In this document: in pieces, positions 38,102-47,572 of the stretch
Numbering within the stretch: position 1 is the first letter of the stretch
Layout of the letters: each line of letters opens with the position of its first letter
Origin: Mucilaginibacter conchicola
GTDB lineage: Bacteria; Bacteroidota; Bacteroidia; Sphingobacteriales; Sphingobacteriaceae
Reading direction: 5' to 3'
Length of the DNA: 64,000 bases
Assembly (NCBI RefSeq): GCF_003432115.1
Contig: NZ_QWDC01000002.1
Location: forward strand, 62,001-126,000
Notes under the pieces: model-generated
What the model saw: the letters and a program-made list of their open reading frames with translations, nothing else
Told to the model about the DNA's origin: nothing
Database searches by the model: none
Translations under genes and position numbers: made by a program

Positions 38102-39073
38102 CTACTTATTCCTCTCGGTGGTGTACCTTACCAGTTGCTCTAAACCTGTGCGGGCTTCGCCGGCGGGGAAGGTGTTGAGGATATCGAAGGCTTCCTGCTG
38201 GTATTTTTCCATTTGGGTTTGGGCATATTGCAGGCCGCCGTTGCTTTTTACAAAGCTGATGATCTCGGCTATCTTTTTGGGGTCGTCGTTATGGTTTTTC
38301 ACGAGGGCTATCATGCGTTTCTTCTCCGCGCCATCAGTGTTATTGAGCACGTAGATAAGCGGCAGGGTAACCTTCTTTTCTTTGATATCGATGCCCAGCG
38401 GTTTGCCCACATCATCGGTACCAAAATCAAACATATCATCTTTTATCTGGAAGGCGATGCCTATCTTCTCGCCAAACAAACGCATTTTCTCTACCGTCTC
38501 CGCATCGGCACCGGCAGAGGCCGCACCACAGGCACAACAAGAAGCTATCAATGATGCTGTTTTCTGGCGGATCACTTCATAGTAAACCTCTTCGCTCACA
38601 TCCAGTCGGCGCACTTTTTCAACCTGCAACAACTCGCCCTCGCTCATTTGCTTTACGGCTTCAGACACGATCTTCAGCAAGCCGAAGTCGCCGTTATCTA
38701 CAGAAAGCAACAAGCCTTTGCTTAGCAGGTAATCGCCAACCAAAACGGCTATCTTGTTTTTCCAGAGGGCATTAATAGAGAAGAAACCACGGCGCTGGTA
38801 AGAGTTATCTACCACATCATCATGCACCAGGGTAGCGGTATGCAGCAGCTCAACCAAAGCCGCCCCGCGGTGGGTCGATTCGTTAATTCCACCACATATA
38901 CTGGCCGAAAAGAATACGAACATCGGCCTTATTTGCTTCCCCTTACGCTTTACAATGTAATGCGTAATACGATCAAGCAGGGGCACAGAGCTTTGCATCG
39001 AGGCTTTGAATTTCTCCTCAAAAACATCAATTTCTGCAGCAATAGGTCTTTTAATTTCGTTGATATTCAGCAT
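38102..39073 (-). CDS. Polyprenyl (long-chain isoprenyl) diphosphate synthase
   Basis: A 323-residue trans-prenyltransferase. The first Asp-rich motif is DDVVD and the second is DDMFDFGTDD. The GKQIRPMF block binds diphosphate. It extends allylic diphosphates with isopentenyl diphosphate, probably for quinone side chains, though exact chain length is not readable. The frame is open to 39106, but a promoter -7 box overlaps that start, so ATG 39073 (MLNINEIKRPI) is chosen. Confidence 0.93.
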   Translation of the reverse strand: MLNINEIKRPIAAEIDVFEEKFKASMQSSVPLLDRITHYIVKRKGKQIRPMFVFFSASICGGINESTHRGAALVELLHTATLVHDDVVDNSYQRRGFFSINALWKNKIAVLVGDYLLSKGLLLSVDNGDFGLLKIVSEAVKQMSEGELLQVEKVRRLDVSEEVYYEVIRQKTASLIASCCACGAASAGADAETVEKMRLFGEKIGIAFQIKDDMFDFGTDDVGKPLGIDIKEKKVTLPLIYVLNNTDGAEKKRMIALVKNHNDDPKKIAEIISFVKSNGGLQYAQTQMEKYQQEAFDILNTFPAGEARTGLEQLVRYTTERNK

Positions 39074-39103
39074 GCAAACAGGTGGTGCCTTGTATTCAGC
39101 AGG

Positions 39104-39137
39104 CAAACATAAGGTTTATAAGATATATATGTACAAA
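39104..39137 (-). promoter_or_regulatory. Promoter of the polyprenyl synthase gene
   Basis: The minus strand has TTTG (39134-39137), a 22-bp spacer and TATGTTTG (39104-39111). The box covers the alternative start codon at 39106. Confidence 0.7.
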
Positions 39138-39249
39138 CATCAGATTTTTTTACCGTGGCGTTAAACCATTGTACTTATACACACTCTATACTATAGTTAG
39201 TAATAACAGCATATAAGTTTAGTTTTTGTGAGTTAAAGTTTTCGTTAAG

Positions 39250-39280
39250 AAGCGGGGCCTGTAAAAGGTTCCGCTTTTTT
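39250..39280 (+). terminator. Terminator with no gene upstream on the same strand
   Basis: AAGCGGGGCC and GGTTCCGCTT pair with two G-T wobbles around a seven-base loop, followed by T residues. Only the divergent polyprenyl synthase lies before it, so it may end a small non-coding transcript from about 39120-39250. Confidence 0.75.
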
Positions 39281-39317
39281 GGTTTAATATTTTACCTTTG
39301 CAATCCCTTTAAAAAAC

Positions 39318-39405
39318 GGAGAGGTGTCTGAGTGGTCGAAAGAGCACGCCTGGAAAGTGTGTATACGCCAAAAGTGTATCGAGGGTTCGAATCCCTCCCT
39401 CTCCG
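39318..39405 (+). tRNA. tRNA-Ser (anticodon GGA)
   Basis: The acceptor stem GGAGAGG (39318-39324) pairs with CCTCTCC (39398-39404), with discriminator G. The anticodon stem CACGC/GTGTG encloses loop CTGGAAA, giving anticodon GGA. A long variable arm (TATAC/GTGTA) marks a class II tRNA, and the T loop is GTTCGAATC. The 3' CCA is not encoded. A minus-strand frame over this gene is an artefact. Confidence 0.98.
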
Positions 39406-39427
39406 CAACTTATTAATCATTATGCCT

Positions 39428-39464
39428 AAAACCCCTTTAAAACTATTTTTTAAAGGGGTTTTGA
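39428..39464 (+). terminator. Terminator of tRNA-Ser
   Basis: AAACCCCTTTAAAA and TTTTAAAGGGGTTTT form a 14-bp stem ending in T residues. Confidence 0.85.
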
Positions 39465-39601
39465 TTTTACCGCTGTCGATTCCCATCCGTAAATGCGCTT
39501 TAAGGTAAAATACCCGTTTTCAAAACATTATTTCAATCTACCGGGTTAACCTTAAAGAAATATTTTATTCAACGGTATCTAAAATACCAACTATAAAAAC
39601 T

Positions 39602-40042
39602 ATGAAAAAAGCTACTTTACTTTTATTATTATGCTGGGGTGTATTGATTGTAAGTTGTAAAAAAGATTCTCAGTCTATTGGCGATGAATCGCTTGCTTCT
39701 TTTAAAACCAAGATCATTGGTACATGGGCAACCAAGTCAGTCACAAGGATCTCGCTGGATGCATCAGACAAGGAAGTTAAAAGAGAGACCTTCGATTACG
39801 TGGATGTTCAAAAATATCGGTTCGACCAAAAAACCTACACTGCAGTAAAAGGCAATATTCCTCATGATATAGATTATACGCTGATAGAGTCAAACGGGAA
39901 GATTTTTTTGCACACTGATGGTTTTTCTAATGAAGAGATGAGGATGAATAACGGATCATTATACTGGACCACAGAAGCAGGTGCAGTAAATGCCGGTGAG
40001 GTGGTCAAATATGTTTCTATCGTACAATATAAAAAAGAATAA
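39602..40042 (+). CDS. Lipocalin-like lipoprotein of unknown function
   Basis: A 146-residue protein with a lipoprotein signal (LIVSC, Cys19). The mature part starts with a KTKIIGTWATKSVTRI strand and alternates beta strands, like the small lipocalin-like lipoproteins of Bacteroidota. No catalytic residues were recognised. It stands alone, with a bidirectional terminator downstream. Confidence 0.8.
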   Translation: MKKATLLLLLCWGVLIVSCKKDSQSIGDESLASFKTKIIGTWATKSVTRISLDASDKEVKRETFDYVDVQKYRFDQKTYTAVKGNIPHDIDYTLIESNGKIFLHTDGFSNEEMRMNNGSLYWTTEAGAVNAGEVVKYVSIVQYKKE

Positions 40043-40080
40043 CTGGCGGTATATATACTTCCTTTTTGAAGTATCTCTCA

Positions 40081-40116
40081 ATAAAATAGCCTGAAAGTTT
40101 TCAGGCTATTTTATTT
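40081..40116. terminator. Bidirectional terminator
   Basis: AAAATAGCCTGAAA and TTTCAGGCTATTTT form a near-perfect stem between convergent genes. Confidence 0.9.
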
Positions 40117-40128
40117 AATCTACTATCC

Positions 40129-41253
40129 CTACTTCCCCATCTCCTTAGCTTTAGCTGCATCAGCTTCGGCAAGGGCCTTTTTGCCTGTTTCCTGGTAAGC
40201 CTTGGCGCGTTGCTCAAAAGCTTGCGGATCTTTAGGGTTTAGTTCGATAGCCTTTGTGTAATCCTTTATAGCCATATCGGGCTTTTTGGCGTAGGAGTAG
40301 CCTCTGCCGCGACTATAGTAGTTTTCGGCATTTGATGGCTCTAACTCAACTGCTTTGTCAAGATCTTTGATGCCTGCTGCGTGGTCTCCTTTCAGTACGT
40401 AAGCTTTTCCGCGACCGCTGTAATATTCGGCTTTGGTGCCGCCACTTACCTCAATAGCCTTGGTATAACCGGCAATGGCTGGCGCAAAATCATTCTTCAT
40501 TACAAATATGGCTGCACGGTTGCTGTAGTTCTCCGGTTCTTTAGGTTCAAGTTCTATCAGTTTATCAAAATCTTTAATAGCCAGGTCGTAATTGGTATTC
40601 TGGCTCATGTAAGCGCCCGCCCTTATCCTGTAGGCCTGTATATCTTTCGGATCCAGTTCAACAGCCTTGGAAGCATCTTTAATAGCATTGGTAAAATCTT
40701 TTAAAAAGAAACCCGCGGTAGCCCTGTTGCGGTATGCGCGTTCATTTGCCGCATCCAGCTCAATTACTTTGCTGCAATCGTTAACCACCAATTGAAATTC
40801 GCCCTTATTCATGTATGATTCTTCGCGACTTAAGTAATATGAAGTCTGTTTAGGCGCCAGTTCTATAGCTTTACTAAAATCGGCAATAGCGAGATCAAAT
40901 TCCTTTTGATAGCGATAAAGCATGCCGCGGATGCCATAAGTTGCCGCTGCCTTGGGATCAAGCTGGATGGACTTATTTAATGCGTCGAGGCCGTTGGCGT
41001 AATCCTCTTTCATAGTATAAGCATAGCCCAGTGCGCGGTAAGCAGAATCAGAAGGATTGGTGCTGATAACTGTTTTAAAATTGACGATAGCAGCATCAAA
41101 ATCACCTTTGCTGAAATTTTCTTTCCCTTTATTAAAAACAGCTTCGGCTTGTTTATTTTTTGCGGATGCTTTGCTTTGCGCCCTGCCATTGAGAGAGAAA
41201 GAAACGAAGCAGATAATTACAAGAAGGTTATGGAAGAGTGATTTGAGGTTCAT
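40129..41253 (-). CDS. Exported TPR-repeat protein
   Basis: A 374-residue protein with a signal peptide (about 1-25) followed by roughly nine to ten TPR motifs covering almost the whole mature chain. Each is of the A-x-x-x-R-G/A-x-x-Y/F-x-x-x-x-x-Y/F-x-x-A-I-x-D-F/Y type, such as DYTKAIELNPKDPQAFEQRA. It would be a protein-protein scaffold in the periplasm or outer membrane; no partner is encoded next to it. Confidence 0.92.
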   Translation of the reverse strand: MNLKSLFHNLLVIICFVSFSLNGRAQSKASAKNKQAEAVFNKGKENFSKGDFDAAIVNFKTVISTNPSDSAYRALGYAYTMKEDYANGLDALNKSIQLDPKAAATYGIRGMLYRYQKEFDLAIADFSKAIELAPKQTSYYLSREESYMNKGEFQLVVNDCSKVIELDAANERAYRNRATAGFFLKDFTNAIKDASKAVELDPKDIQAYRIRAGAYMSQNTNYDLAIKDFDKLIELEPKEPENYSNRAAIFVMKNDFAPAIAGYTKAIEVSGGTKAEYYSGRGKAYVLKGDHAAGIKDLDKAVELEPSNAENYYSRGRGYSYAKKPDMAIKDYTKAIELNPKDPQAFEQRAKAYQETGKKALAEADAAKAKEMGK

Positions 41254-41381
41254 GTTTTAGCGTATAAGATTAAACAATATAAACCCGCCGCATAACATAA
41301 AACAGAAAGTGAAAGCGGCCAAGGTTAACTAAAAGACAAAATATTTGCCCAATTGTTTACACCAACCTGTTTTTCACATCA

Positions 41382-42323
41382 TCATGCGCCCTTTTCCCCT
41401 TTTACATGGAAATAAATAGTGCTGGGGTGCAGCATACCCAATGTTGAGCCGGGCTTAACATTCAAATACCGCTTCAAGTAATTATCTAATACTGCTTTTG
41501 AGTGCGAAATGTAATAAGTGTTGTTGCCGGGTATCATTGATTTCTCATAGTGAAGACCGCCCTGGCTATCAACCGTTACCGAAAAGGAATAATAAAAATC
41601 TTCTTTTGCGTGCTTTATAGAAATATTAAATGTGGGATACATATAATCGTTATCCGTTGGTTTCGTTTCAAATATATTACCTGTTACATGATGCGTTTCA
41701 ACCTTAACTGAGCTGCTCTTGCTGCTTACTACAGCTGGCCGGCGCGCAAAAAAAGCCTTACTATAATCTTTCTCGGCAGCGTCAATAAGTTTTTTAACAA
41801 ATACAGTATCGCGCCAGGTAGGGGCCTTTAATACGGCCGTATCTTTACGTATCACATTCTTTATAAATTTCTCGGCATAAAAGGTCATGTATAACCTGGC
41901 CCCCCGCAGGTCTATCGAATCTTCCTTCGCCTCAATAAGCTGCAACAGCATACTATCACGCGTTATCTTTTTCACCTTAAAAAAAACCTTTGCCGCGTAA
42001 AAAATGGAATCAGTTCCCCGGGCTACAGGGAAATTGATCGACGCTTTCTTTGCAGGACTGTAGATAGATACCGAATCATCAGACACAAATTTTATTTGCC
42101 AGCTGGGTTCTAATTGGTATCCATCTTCATTAAATGACAAGCCGTTATCTAACCTACGGGCTACCTCTATATAGTTAACATCAAATACAGGTTTAAAAGA
42201 AATTCGTTCTTTCTTGCCGGCATGTTCCGCCGCATTATTTTGCTTGCAGTTTACGAGGTTAAAAAGCAGCAATATCAAAAGTAAACCCAGGCCCCCTGTT
42301 TTAATTGTAGAAGTTGAATTCAT
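41382..42323 (-). CDS. Lipoprotein of unknown function
   Basis: A 313-residue protein with an N-terminal hydrophobic stretch ending in LFNLVNCKQ, a likely lipobox with Cys at about 27. The rest is beta-rich and polar, with no domain that I recognise. Repeated strands such as SWQIKFVSDDSVSIYSPAK and MLLQLIEAKEDS suggest a lipid-anchored beta-sheet protein. There are no clear operon partners. Confidence 0.75.
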   Translation of the reverse strand: MNSTSTIKTGGLGLLLILLLFNLVNCKQNNAAEHAGKKERISFKPVFDVNYIEVARRLDNGLSFNEDGYQLEPSWQIKFVSDDSVSIYSPAKKASINFPVARGTDSIFYAAKVFFKVKKITRDSMLLQLIEAKEDSIDLRGARLYMTFYAEKFIKNVIRKDTAVLKAPTWRDTVFVKKLIDAAEKDYSKAFFARRPAVVSSKSSSVKVETHHVTGNIFETKPTDNDYMYPTFNISIKHAKEDFYYSFSVTVDSQGGLHYEKSMIPGNNTYYISHSKAVLDNYLKRYLNVKPGSTLGMLHPSTIYFHVKGEKGA

Positions 42324-42437
42324 AGTGGTAGATAGGCTTTGCCAAATATTATTATTTCAAATATATATTTTATTTAAATAATTTCACAAAAACACTAAAA
42401 AACAAAATTAAATTCCGATTTTTTATTTTATTAATAT

Positions 42438-42470
42438 CAAAAAAGCCCTGCAGATCTCTCCGGCAGGGCT
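42438..42470 (-). terminator. Terminator downstream of the YiaAB gene
   Basis: On the minus strand AGCCCTGC/GCAGGGCT encloses an 11-base loop and is followed by six T residues. It lies about 100 bp past the YiaAB stop; a second GC-rich hairpin (CCCCGCAG/CTGCGGGG, 42524-42558) lies between. Confidence 0.8.
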
Positions 42471-42573
42471 ACGTGTTTGTACAAGATTTAGGTTAGTGAA
42501 AATCATTTATTGCGGTAAATAAACCCCGCAGGCCTGCCGTGGGCAATGCGCTGCGGGGCGGGCAACCGCTACG

Positions 42574-43041
42574 TTACTGCTCTTTATCCTCAAATATTTT
42601 TGCGTCGCGGGTATTCTTTTGTACGGCTATGGATGAGAACATGCTTAAGCAGAATGCCATGGCATAAAAACCCTTCTCGCTGCGGGCAAGGTCGGCGTTC
42701 CACAGGCCTATAGTTAACAGCACCATTGCGGCAATAGCGGCAAACCAGCTAAGGCCGTAGTAAAGATCAGTAACGGCCAATCCTTCGGCCCTGTCTCTTA
42801 CAGTTTTTTGTACCGAGATAACGGCAAACAAACCAAATAGCAGGATGGTAAAATAATAGCCTTTCTCGTTCAGTTCCATGGTGGCATTCCATAAACCTAT
42901 ACAATAGCCAACCACCCCTACCAGCAGGGCAAACCATGAGGCGCCTATAAATGCACCGGTAGGTTTAAACGGACTGCGGCCGTTGTTATCATACTTTAAC
43001 AAGGATGATTTTTCTTCTGTTCTGTTTTGTAGCGGTTCCAT
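42574..43041 (-). CDS. YiaAB two-helix domain membrane protein
   Basis: A 155-residue protein with two tandem YiaAB units (about 30-80 and 92-142). Each has two helices with the pattern ASWFALLxGxxGYxIGLWNAxMxLxEKGYYF and SVQKxxRD. Such proteins are small inner-membrane proteins of unknown role, known in E. coli as YiaA/YiaB. Internal duplication is clear from GLWNATMELNEKGYY and GLWNADLARSEKGFY. Confidence 0.92.
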   Translation of the reverse strand: MEPLQNRTEEKSSLLKYDNNGRSPFKPTGAFIGASWFALLVGVVGYCIGLWNATMELNEKGYYFTILLFGLFAVISVQKTVRDRAEGLAVTDLYYGLSWFAAIAAMVLLTIGLWNADLARSEKGFYAMAFCLSMFSSIAVQKNTRDAKIFEDKEQ

Positions 43042-43163
43042 AATGTTTTGTTTTAGTTGTTAATATGGAAGCAAATGTGGGGTATATAACACACCCTATA
43101 AAGTCATAATAGATAAAATACTGACGATATATTTTATAAATTTACCTATAAAAACACATCTAC

Positions 43164-44666
43164 ATGGACGCAATTCAGGAGCTTACAAACTTGCTTAGCA
43201 TTACAGATAAAAAGCTTTTCAGGCAGTTTTTACAGCGAAAAAACAAACGTAACGACGTTAAAAACCTGCAGTTACTGGATTTGATAGAAACTGACGATAT
43301 AGGCAGCATAAATAAGCTATACGATTCTGAAAAAAACAATGATGCTTACCATGCTTTGCGTAAAAGATTGCAGGATAACCTGCTGCTATTTCTGTCGCAG
43401 AAAACTTTTGAAAGCAGCCACTCAGACACCTATGATGCGCTGCGCCTGGTGGTAGTTGGTCGTTTTTTATTAGAGAACAACGTTATTAAAACAGCCTTTA
43501 AATGTTTGGATAAAGCCGAACGCTTAGCCGGAAACCTGGAACAATTTAATTTACTGAATGAGCTTTTGCTGCTGAAGCTACAATATGCCCACCTGCCCGG
43601 CGCAGAGGATTTGGAACCGCTTACTGAACGCTTTACGCAAAACCAAACCAACATGCAGCGCGAAGCCAGATTAAACATAGCCTATGCTTTTTTGAGAAAG
43701 GAACTGCAGGAAATACATCTGAAAGGTAAGATAGTTAACCTTACCAACCTGATGATAAAAACCATCAGGAAATACAAGATCTCCGCACAGGATCTGATGA
43801 CCTATAAATCCATTTACCAGATCCTTTTTATTGCCAATGAGTACGCGGCTATACAGCGTAATTATAGTTTAATAGAGCGCTATATTAACCGGACCAATAA
43901 ATTTATACAAGGGCAAACGTACAAGCAGCAGTCGTACCTTTTTTACCATATATCTATCCTTTATTACCTCGCCAATTTCCACTTGCGGCAAAAAGACTTC
44001 GCGAAAAGCACGTCGTACCTAAAGGAAATGATGGATCTGATGGTTACCGATAGTCGTTACTACAGTTTATTCTATCTGCGCCACCAGCTACTCTCTGGGC
44101 TTAACTTATTTTTCACAGGCTTTGCAGAGCAAGCTATCCAGATAGTACAAAAAGCACTTACCGGCGCAAAGCAAACGTCAAAACCTGAAGATATTGAAGA
44201 CCTGAGAATATGCCTTGCTATGTTCTTAGCTCTTTGTAACGATCGCGGAAGTTTGAAACAACTCATGCAGCTCACCCGCACCGATGCCTGGTACGAAAAA
44301 AAAATGGGCATGTTATGGACCATCCGTAAAAACCTGATGGAGATACTGGTACAGGCGCAGTTCTCAAACATAGAGCTGGCCATGTCGCGATTAAGCAGCT
44401 TTAGGCGTCGATATAAGAAATACCTGCAAAAAACTTCGGAAGATCGCGTTCTATCGTTTCTGGGTTTGGTTGAAAAACACCTCATAAAACCAGATATGGC
44501 TTTCGACAGCACTTTTAAGACCAATGTTTCTGGTTTATTGGGCGCGGGAGAGAACAACGATATTTTCACACTTAGTTTTATTGCCTGGCTAATGGCCCGG
44601 GGCGGTAAAAAAACCGCTTACGAGGTGGTATTGAAACTGATAGAGGATAGTAAAAGGGAGCAATGA
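43164..44666 (+). CDS. Large alpha-helical (TPR-like) protein of unknown function
   Basis: A 500-residue protein with no signal peptide or membrane segment. It is almost entirely helical and rich in Leu, Lys and Gln, with repeated helix pairs such as AFKCLDKAERLAGNLEQFNLLNELLLLKLQYAH that resemble degenerate TPRs. I recognise no named domain. It is probably a cytoplasmic scaffold or regulator. It starts 122 bp from the divergent YiaAB gene. Confidence 0.82.
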   Translation: MDAIQELTNLLSITDKKLFRQFLQRKNKRNDVKNLQLLDLIETDDIGSINKLYDSEKNNDAYHALRKRLQDNLLLFLSQKTFESSHSDTYDALRLVVVGRFLLENNVIKTAFKCLDKAERLAGNLEQFNLLNELLLLKLQYAHLPGAEDLEPLTERFTQNQTNMQREARLNIAYAFLRKELQEIHLKGKIVNLTNLMIKTIRKYKISAQDLMTYKSIYQILFIANEYAAIQRNYSLIERYINRTNKFIQGQTYKQQSYLFYHISILYYLANFHLRQKDFAKSTSYLKEMMDLMVTDSRYYSLFYLRHQLLSGLNLFFTGFAEQAIQIVQKALTGAKQTSKPEDIEDLRICLAMFLALCNDRGSLKQLMQLTRTDAWYEKKMGMLWTIRKNLMEILVQAQFSNIELAMSRLSSFRRRYKKYLQKTSEDRVLSFLGLVEKHLIKPDMAFDSTFKTNVSGLLGAGENNDIFTLSFIAWLMARGGKKTAYEVVLKLIEDSKREQ

Positions 44667-44751
44667 TGCAAGCCGATGCGTCGATTGTCTCCGTGAAGCC
44701 ATATTCAATCTAAAAAAGATGTTTAAACATTTATTTTAGATAATTGATGCT

Positions 44752-44759
44752 TATCTTTA
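44752..44759 (+). promoter_or_regulatory. Candidate -7 box of the LLM oxidoreductase gene
   Basis: TATCTTTA is one base from TAnnTTTG. A GGGAG sequence 7 bp before the ATG at 44793 is one of the few Shine-Dalgarno-like sites in the window. Confidence 0.45.
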
Positions 44760-44792
44760 CATAAAGGTTATTTAACCGAGGGAGAATTTTAA

Positions 44793-45815
44793 ATGAAAAA
44801 GATAGGATTTTTGTCATTTGGCCACTGGGCCGATCATCCTGCGTACCAAACCCGTACCGCAAGCGATACGTTGCTGCAATCTATCGATCTGGCTGTTGCA
44901 GCCGAAGAGATAGGGATTGATGGCGCATATTTCCGTGTGCATCATTTTGCAGCACAACTGGCGTCGCCATTCCCGCTGCTATCAGCCATTGGCGCCAAGA
45001 CATCTAAAATAGAGATAGGTACCGGCGTTATTGATATGCGTTACGAGAACCCGCTTTACATGGTTGAGGATGCCGGCGCTGCCGACCTCATATCAGGCGG
45101 GCGATTACAATTAGGCATTAGCCGCGGTTCGCCGGAACAGGTGATAGATGGCTGGCGTTATTTTGGCTACGAGCCTGCCGAGGGCCAAACCGACGCCGAC
45201 ATGGGCCGCGATAAAGCATTACAGTTTTTGAACAAATTAGATGGCAAGGGCTTTGCCTCGCCAAACCCTAACCCCATGTTCCCTAACCCACCGGGCTTGT
45301 TACGCCTCGAGCCACATGCCGAAGGCCTGCGCGAACGGATCTGGTGGGGCGCAGCTTCAAATGCAACAGCGGTATGGGCGGCAGAGAATGGCATGCACCT
45401 GCAAAGCTCAACCCTTAAAATGGACGAGAGCGGCAAGCCTTTTCACGTACAACAAGCCGAGCAAATAAGGCTGTACAAAGAGGCCTGGAAAAAAGCCGGT
45501 CATCAGCGTGAGCCAAGAGTATCGGTAAGCCGGTCGATATTTGCTTTGGTGAACGAACAGGACAGGTATTACTTTGGCCATGAGAACAGCCGCACCGATA
45601 AGCGGGGCTATATTGAAAAAGATATGCGTGCTATCTTTGGTCGCAGCTATGCTGCAGAACCGGATAAGCTGATTGAAGAGCTATCAAAAGACGAGGCTAT
45701 ACAGGAAGCAGATACCATATTGTTAACCATCCCCAACACGCTGGGGACCGACTATAACGCACACGTACTCTCATCAATTTTAGAGCACGTTGCGCCAGGC
45801 TTAGGTTGGCGATAA
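44793..45815 (+). CDS. LLM-class flavin-dependent oxidoreductase
   Basis: A 340-residue bacterial-luciferase-like TIM-barrel enzyme (MKKIGFLSFGHW). Signatures include AEEIGIDGAYFRVHHF, IEIGTGVIDMRYENPLYMVEDAGAADLISGGRLQLGISRG and WGAASNATAVWAAENG. Members are FMN-dependent monooxygenases, usually with broad or unknown substrates. No partner reductase is nearby. It is followed by a bidirectional terminator. Confidence 0.94.
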   Translation: MKKIGFLSFGHWADHPAYQTRTASDTLLQSIDLAVAAEEIGIDGAYFRVHHFAAQLASPFPLLSAIGAKTSKIEIGTGVIDMRYENPLYMVEDAGAADLISGGRLQLGISRGSPEQVIDGWRYFGYEPAEGQTDADMGRDKALQFLNKLDGKGFASPNPNPMFPNPPGLLRLEPHAEGLRERIWWGAASNATAVWAAENGMHLQSSTLKMDESGKPFHVQQAEQIRLYKEAWKKAGHQREPRVSVSRSIFALVNEQDRYYFGHENSRTDKRGYIEKDMRAIFGRSYAAEPDKLIEELSKDEAIQEADTILLTIPNTLGTDYNAHVLSSILEHVAPGLGWR

Positions 45816-45829
45816 ATATATTTTAGAAA

Positions 45830-45864
45830 ACAAAAAGAGCAGGCTTTACAGTCTGCTCTTTTTG
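45830..45864. terminator. Bidirectional terminator
   Basis: AAAAAGAGCAG and CTGCTCTTTTT arms between convergent LLM and RluA genes. Confidence 0.92.
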
Positions 45865-45875
45865 TTTATTTATGT

Positions 45876-47549
45876 TTAAAAACCCTCGTTAACCTCAAAC
45901 ACCATTTTCTCGCCCGATACGGGGTGGATAAATTCCAAATGGGCGGCATGCAGGTACAAACGTTCTGCAGGGCTACCATACAGATCGTCGCCAACTATTG
46001 GGGCGTTGAGGCCCTGCGGATGGGCGGCATGCATACGCAATTGATGCGTGCGGCCGGTTTGCGGCCAGAAATATATCTTGGTTCTCCCTTCCTTGCATTC
46101 CACAACCTTGTAGCGGGTAATAGCTTTTTTGCCATGCTCAAAGCAAACCAGCTGCCGAGGGCGGTCGTCCGGGTCGCCGCGCAGGGGAAGATTGATCTCG
46201 CCTTCTTCCGTTGCAATAACGTTGCTAAGCAGGGCCGTGTAGCGTTTGGTTACTGTGCGTTTTAAAAACTGCTGCTGTATGTGTTTGTGCGCATCCTTTG
46301 TTTTGGCAACTACCAACAAACCCGAGGTAGCCATATCCAGCCGGTGGATGATCATCGGCTCAATCGTTTTAAAAAGCTGTTTTAACCTCGTATAAACAGA
46401 ATCGGTTATATTGATACCGGGCACAGATAATAGCCCGTGCGGTTTGTTCACCACCACAAAGTAGTCGTCCTCATAAACAATATCCAGTGGTTTACTTTCA
46501 CCGGGATTGATGAGCAGGGGGTCATCGTCCAACTCAATCCCCTGCAGCATGTGTTTAAGGATGGGCTTGCATTTACCGGTACAGGCGGGGTAAAATTGTC
46601 CGTGCACCCGTATCTCCGATTTTGGCGAGGCGCCCCACCAAAACTCGGCCATAGCAAGGGGTTTGTAGCCATGAGTAAAAGCATATTGCAATAGCTTGGG
46701 TGTAGCGCATTCGCCTGCGGCAGATGGTACGCCCAAAACTGTTTCGCTGAAAATATCATGCAGACTTTTGGTTTGCCCTTGCTGGTTCAGAAAAACATAC
46801 TGCTCAAAAAGCTGCTGCTGTAACCCTGCCGACAATTCCCTGCGTTCTTTCTTCAGCGCCTCTACCCTGTCACTAAATACTGCTATCCTGTTACGAAGTT
46901 CATCTAATTGCGCATCGTGTTTGGCGCTCAACACATTTAGCTGATGTTTATCGTGCAGGCTGCCTTTTATCATCAGGGCCTCAAAATCCGCATAAGCTTC
47001 AGCACTCTGTGTTTGTTTTTGCACTTCGCGCTGCTTTTTACGGTCGAGTTTATTTGCTTTTAGCTGACTTTTAAAATCAGCCAATTCTTTCTCCGTATGT
47101 GCCGTTAGATTCTTGAGTTCTTGCTGCAGGTCGATGTAACTTTTATTAGCCTCAATCTCTTTAACCTCTCGGTTGATATCGTTAAGGATGTATTGCCCTT
47201 TTAGAAAAAAGCCATCTTCGGTAAGCATATCGAATACCGGCGGCACAAAATGAGAATGATCGTTAGAGTTTGCCAGTTTGCCCGAAAAGGCGGACAAATA
47301 ACCCAACCTACCTTCGGCATCCTGAATTATCAAAACGCCGAACATCTTGCCAATGGCCGTGCCTTCGGTATCCCTGTCGAGGCCAAAATTATGGTCGAGA
47401 TTGATTTGACTTTGGAGATAAGCTCTCAACTGATCTGATGCGAGCAGCGCCAACGGATGCGGCTCGTAAAAAAATGGAAACGTAAAACGTGTGGGCAGGT
47501 CTATCCCTTCAATTTCGCTCTCATCAAAATAAATCACCTTCCCGGCCAT
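45876..47549 (-). CDS. RluA-family RNA pseudouridine synthase with long N-terminal coiled-coil extension
   Basis: A 557-residue protein whose last 220 residues are a RluA-type catalytic domain with HRLDMATSGLLVVAKT (Asp405 as nucleophile) and GRTHQLRMHAAHP. The first 330 residues are an extension: a mixed segment (1-110), a charged coiled coil (about 130-260) and a region with a Cys pair (PACTGKCKPIL). It would isomerise uridine in rRNA or tRNA; the site is not readable. The start is ATG 47549 (MAGKVIYFDE), because the 47591 start sits inside the promoter. Confidence 0.93.
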   Translation of the reverse strand: MAGKVIYFDESEIEGIDLPTRFTFPFFYEPHPLALLASDQLRAYLQSQINLDHNFGLDRDTEGTAIGKMFGVLIIQDAEGRLGYLSAFSGKLANSNDHSHFVPPVFDMLTEDGFFLKGQYILNDINREVKEIEANKSYIDLQQELKNLTAHTEKELADFKSQLKANKLDRKKQREVQKQTQSAEAYADFEALMIKGSLHDKHQLNVLSAKHDAQLDELRNRIAVFSDRVEALKKERRELSAGLQQQLFEQYVFLNQQGQTKSLHDIFSETVLGVPSAAGECATPKLLQYAFTHGYKPLAMAEFWWGASPKSEIRVHGQFYPACTGKCKPILKHMLQGIELDDDPLLINPGESKPLDIVYEDDYFVVVNKPHGLLSVPGINITDSVYTRLKQLFKTIEPMIIHRLDMATSGLLVVAKTKDAHKHIQQQFLKRTVTKRYTALLSNVIATEEGEINLPLRGDPDDRPRQLVCFEHGKKAITRYKVVECKEGRTKIYFWPQTGRTHQLRMHAAHPQGLNAPIVGDDLYGSPAERLYLHAAHLEFIHPVSGEKMVFEVNEGF

Positions 47550-47572
47550 GCTACTCGCCTTTAATTTTTTTG

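Noticed and set aside
39292..39486. Minus-strand frame over tRNA-Ser (MGIDSGKIKTPLK...)
   Set aside because: It contains the mirror image of the tRNA gene; antisense frames of this tRNA are commonly mis-annotated as small proteins.
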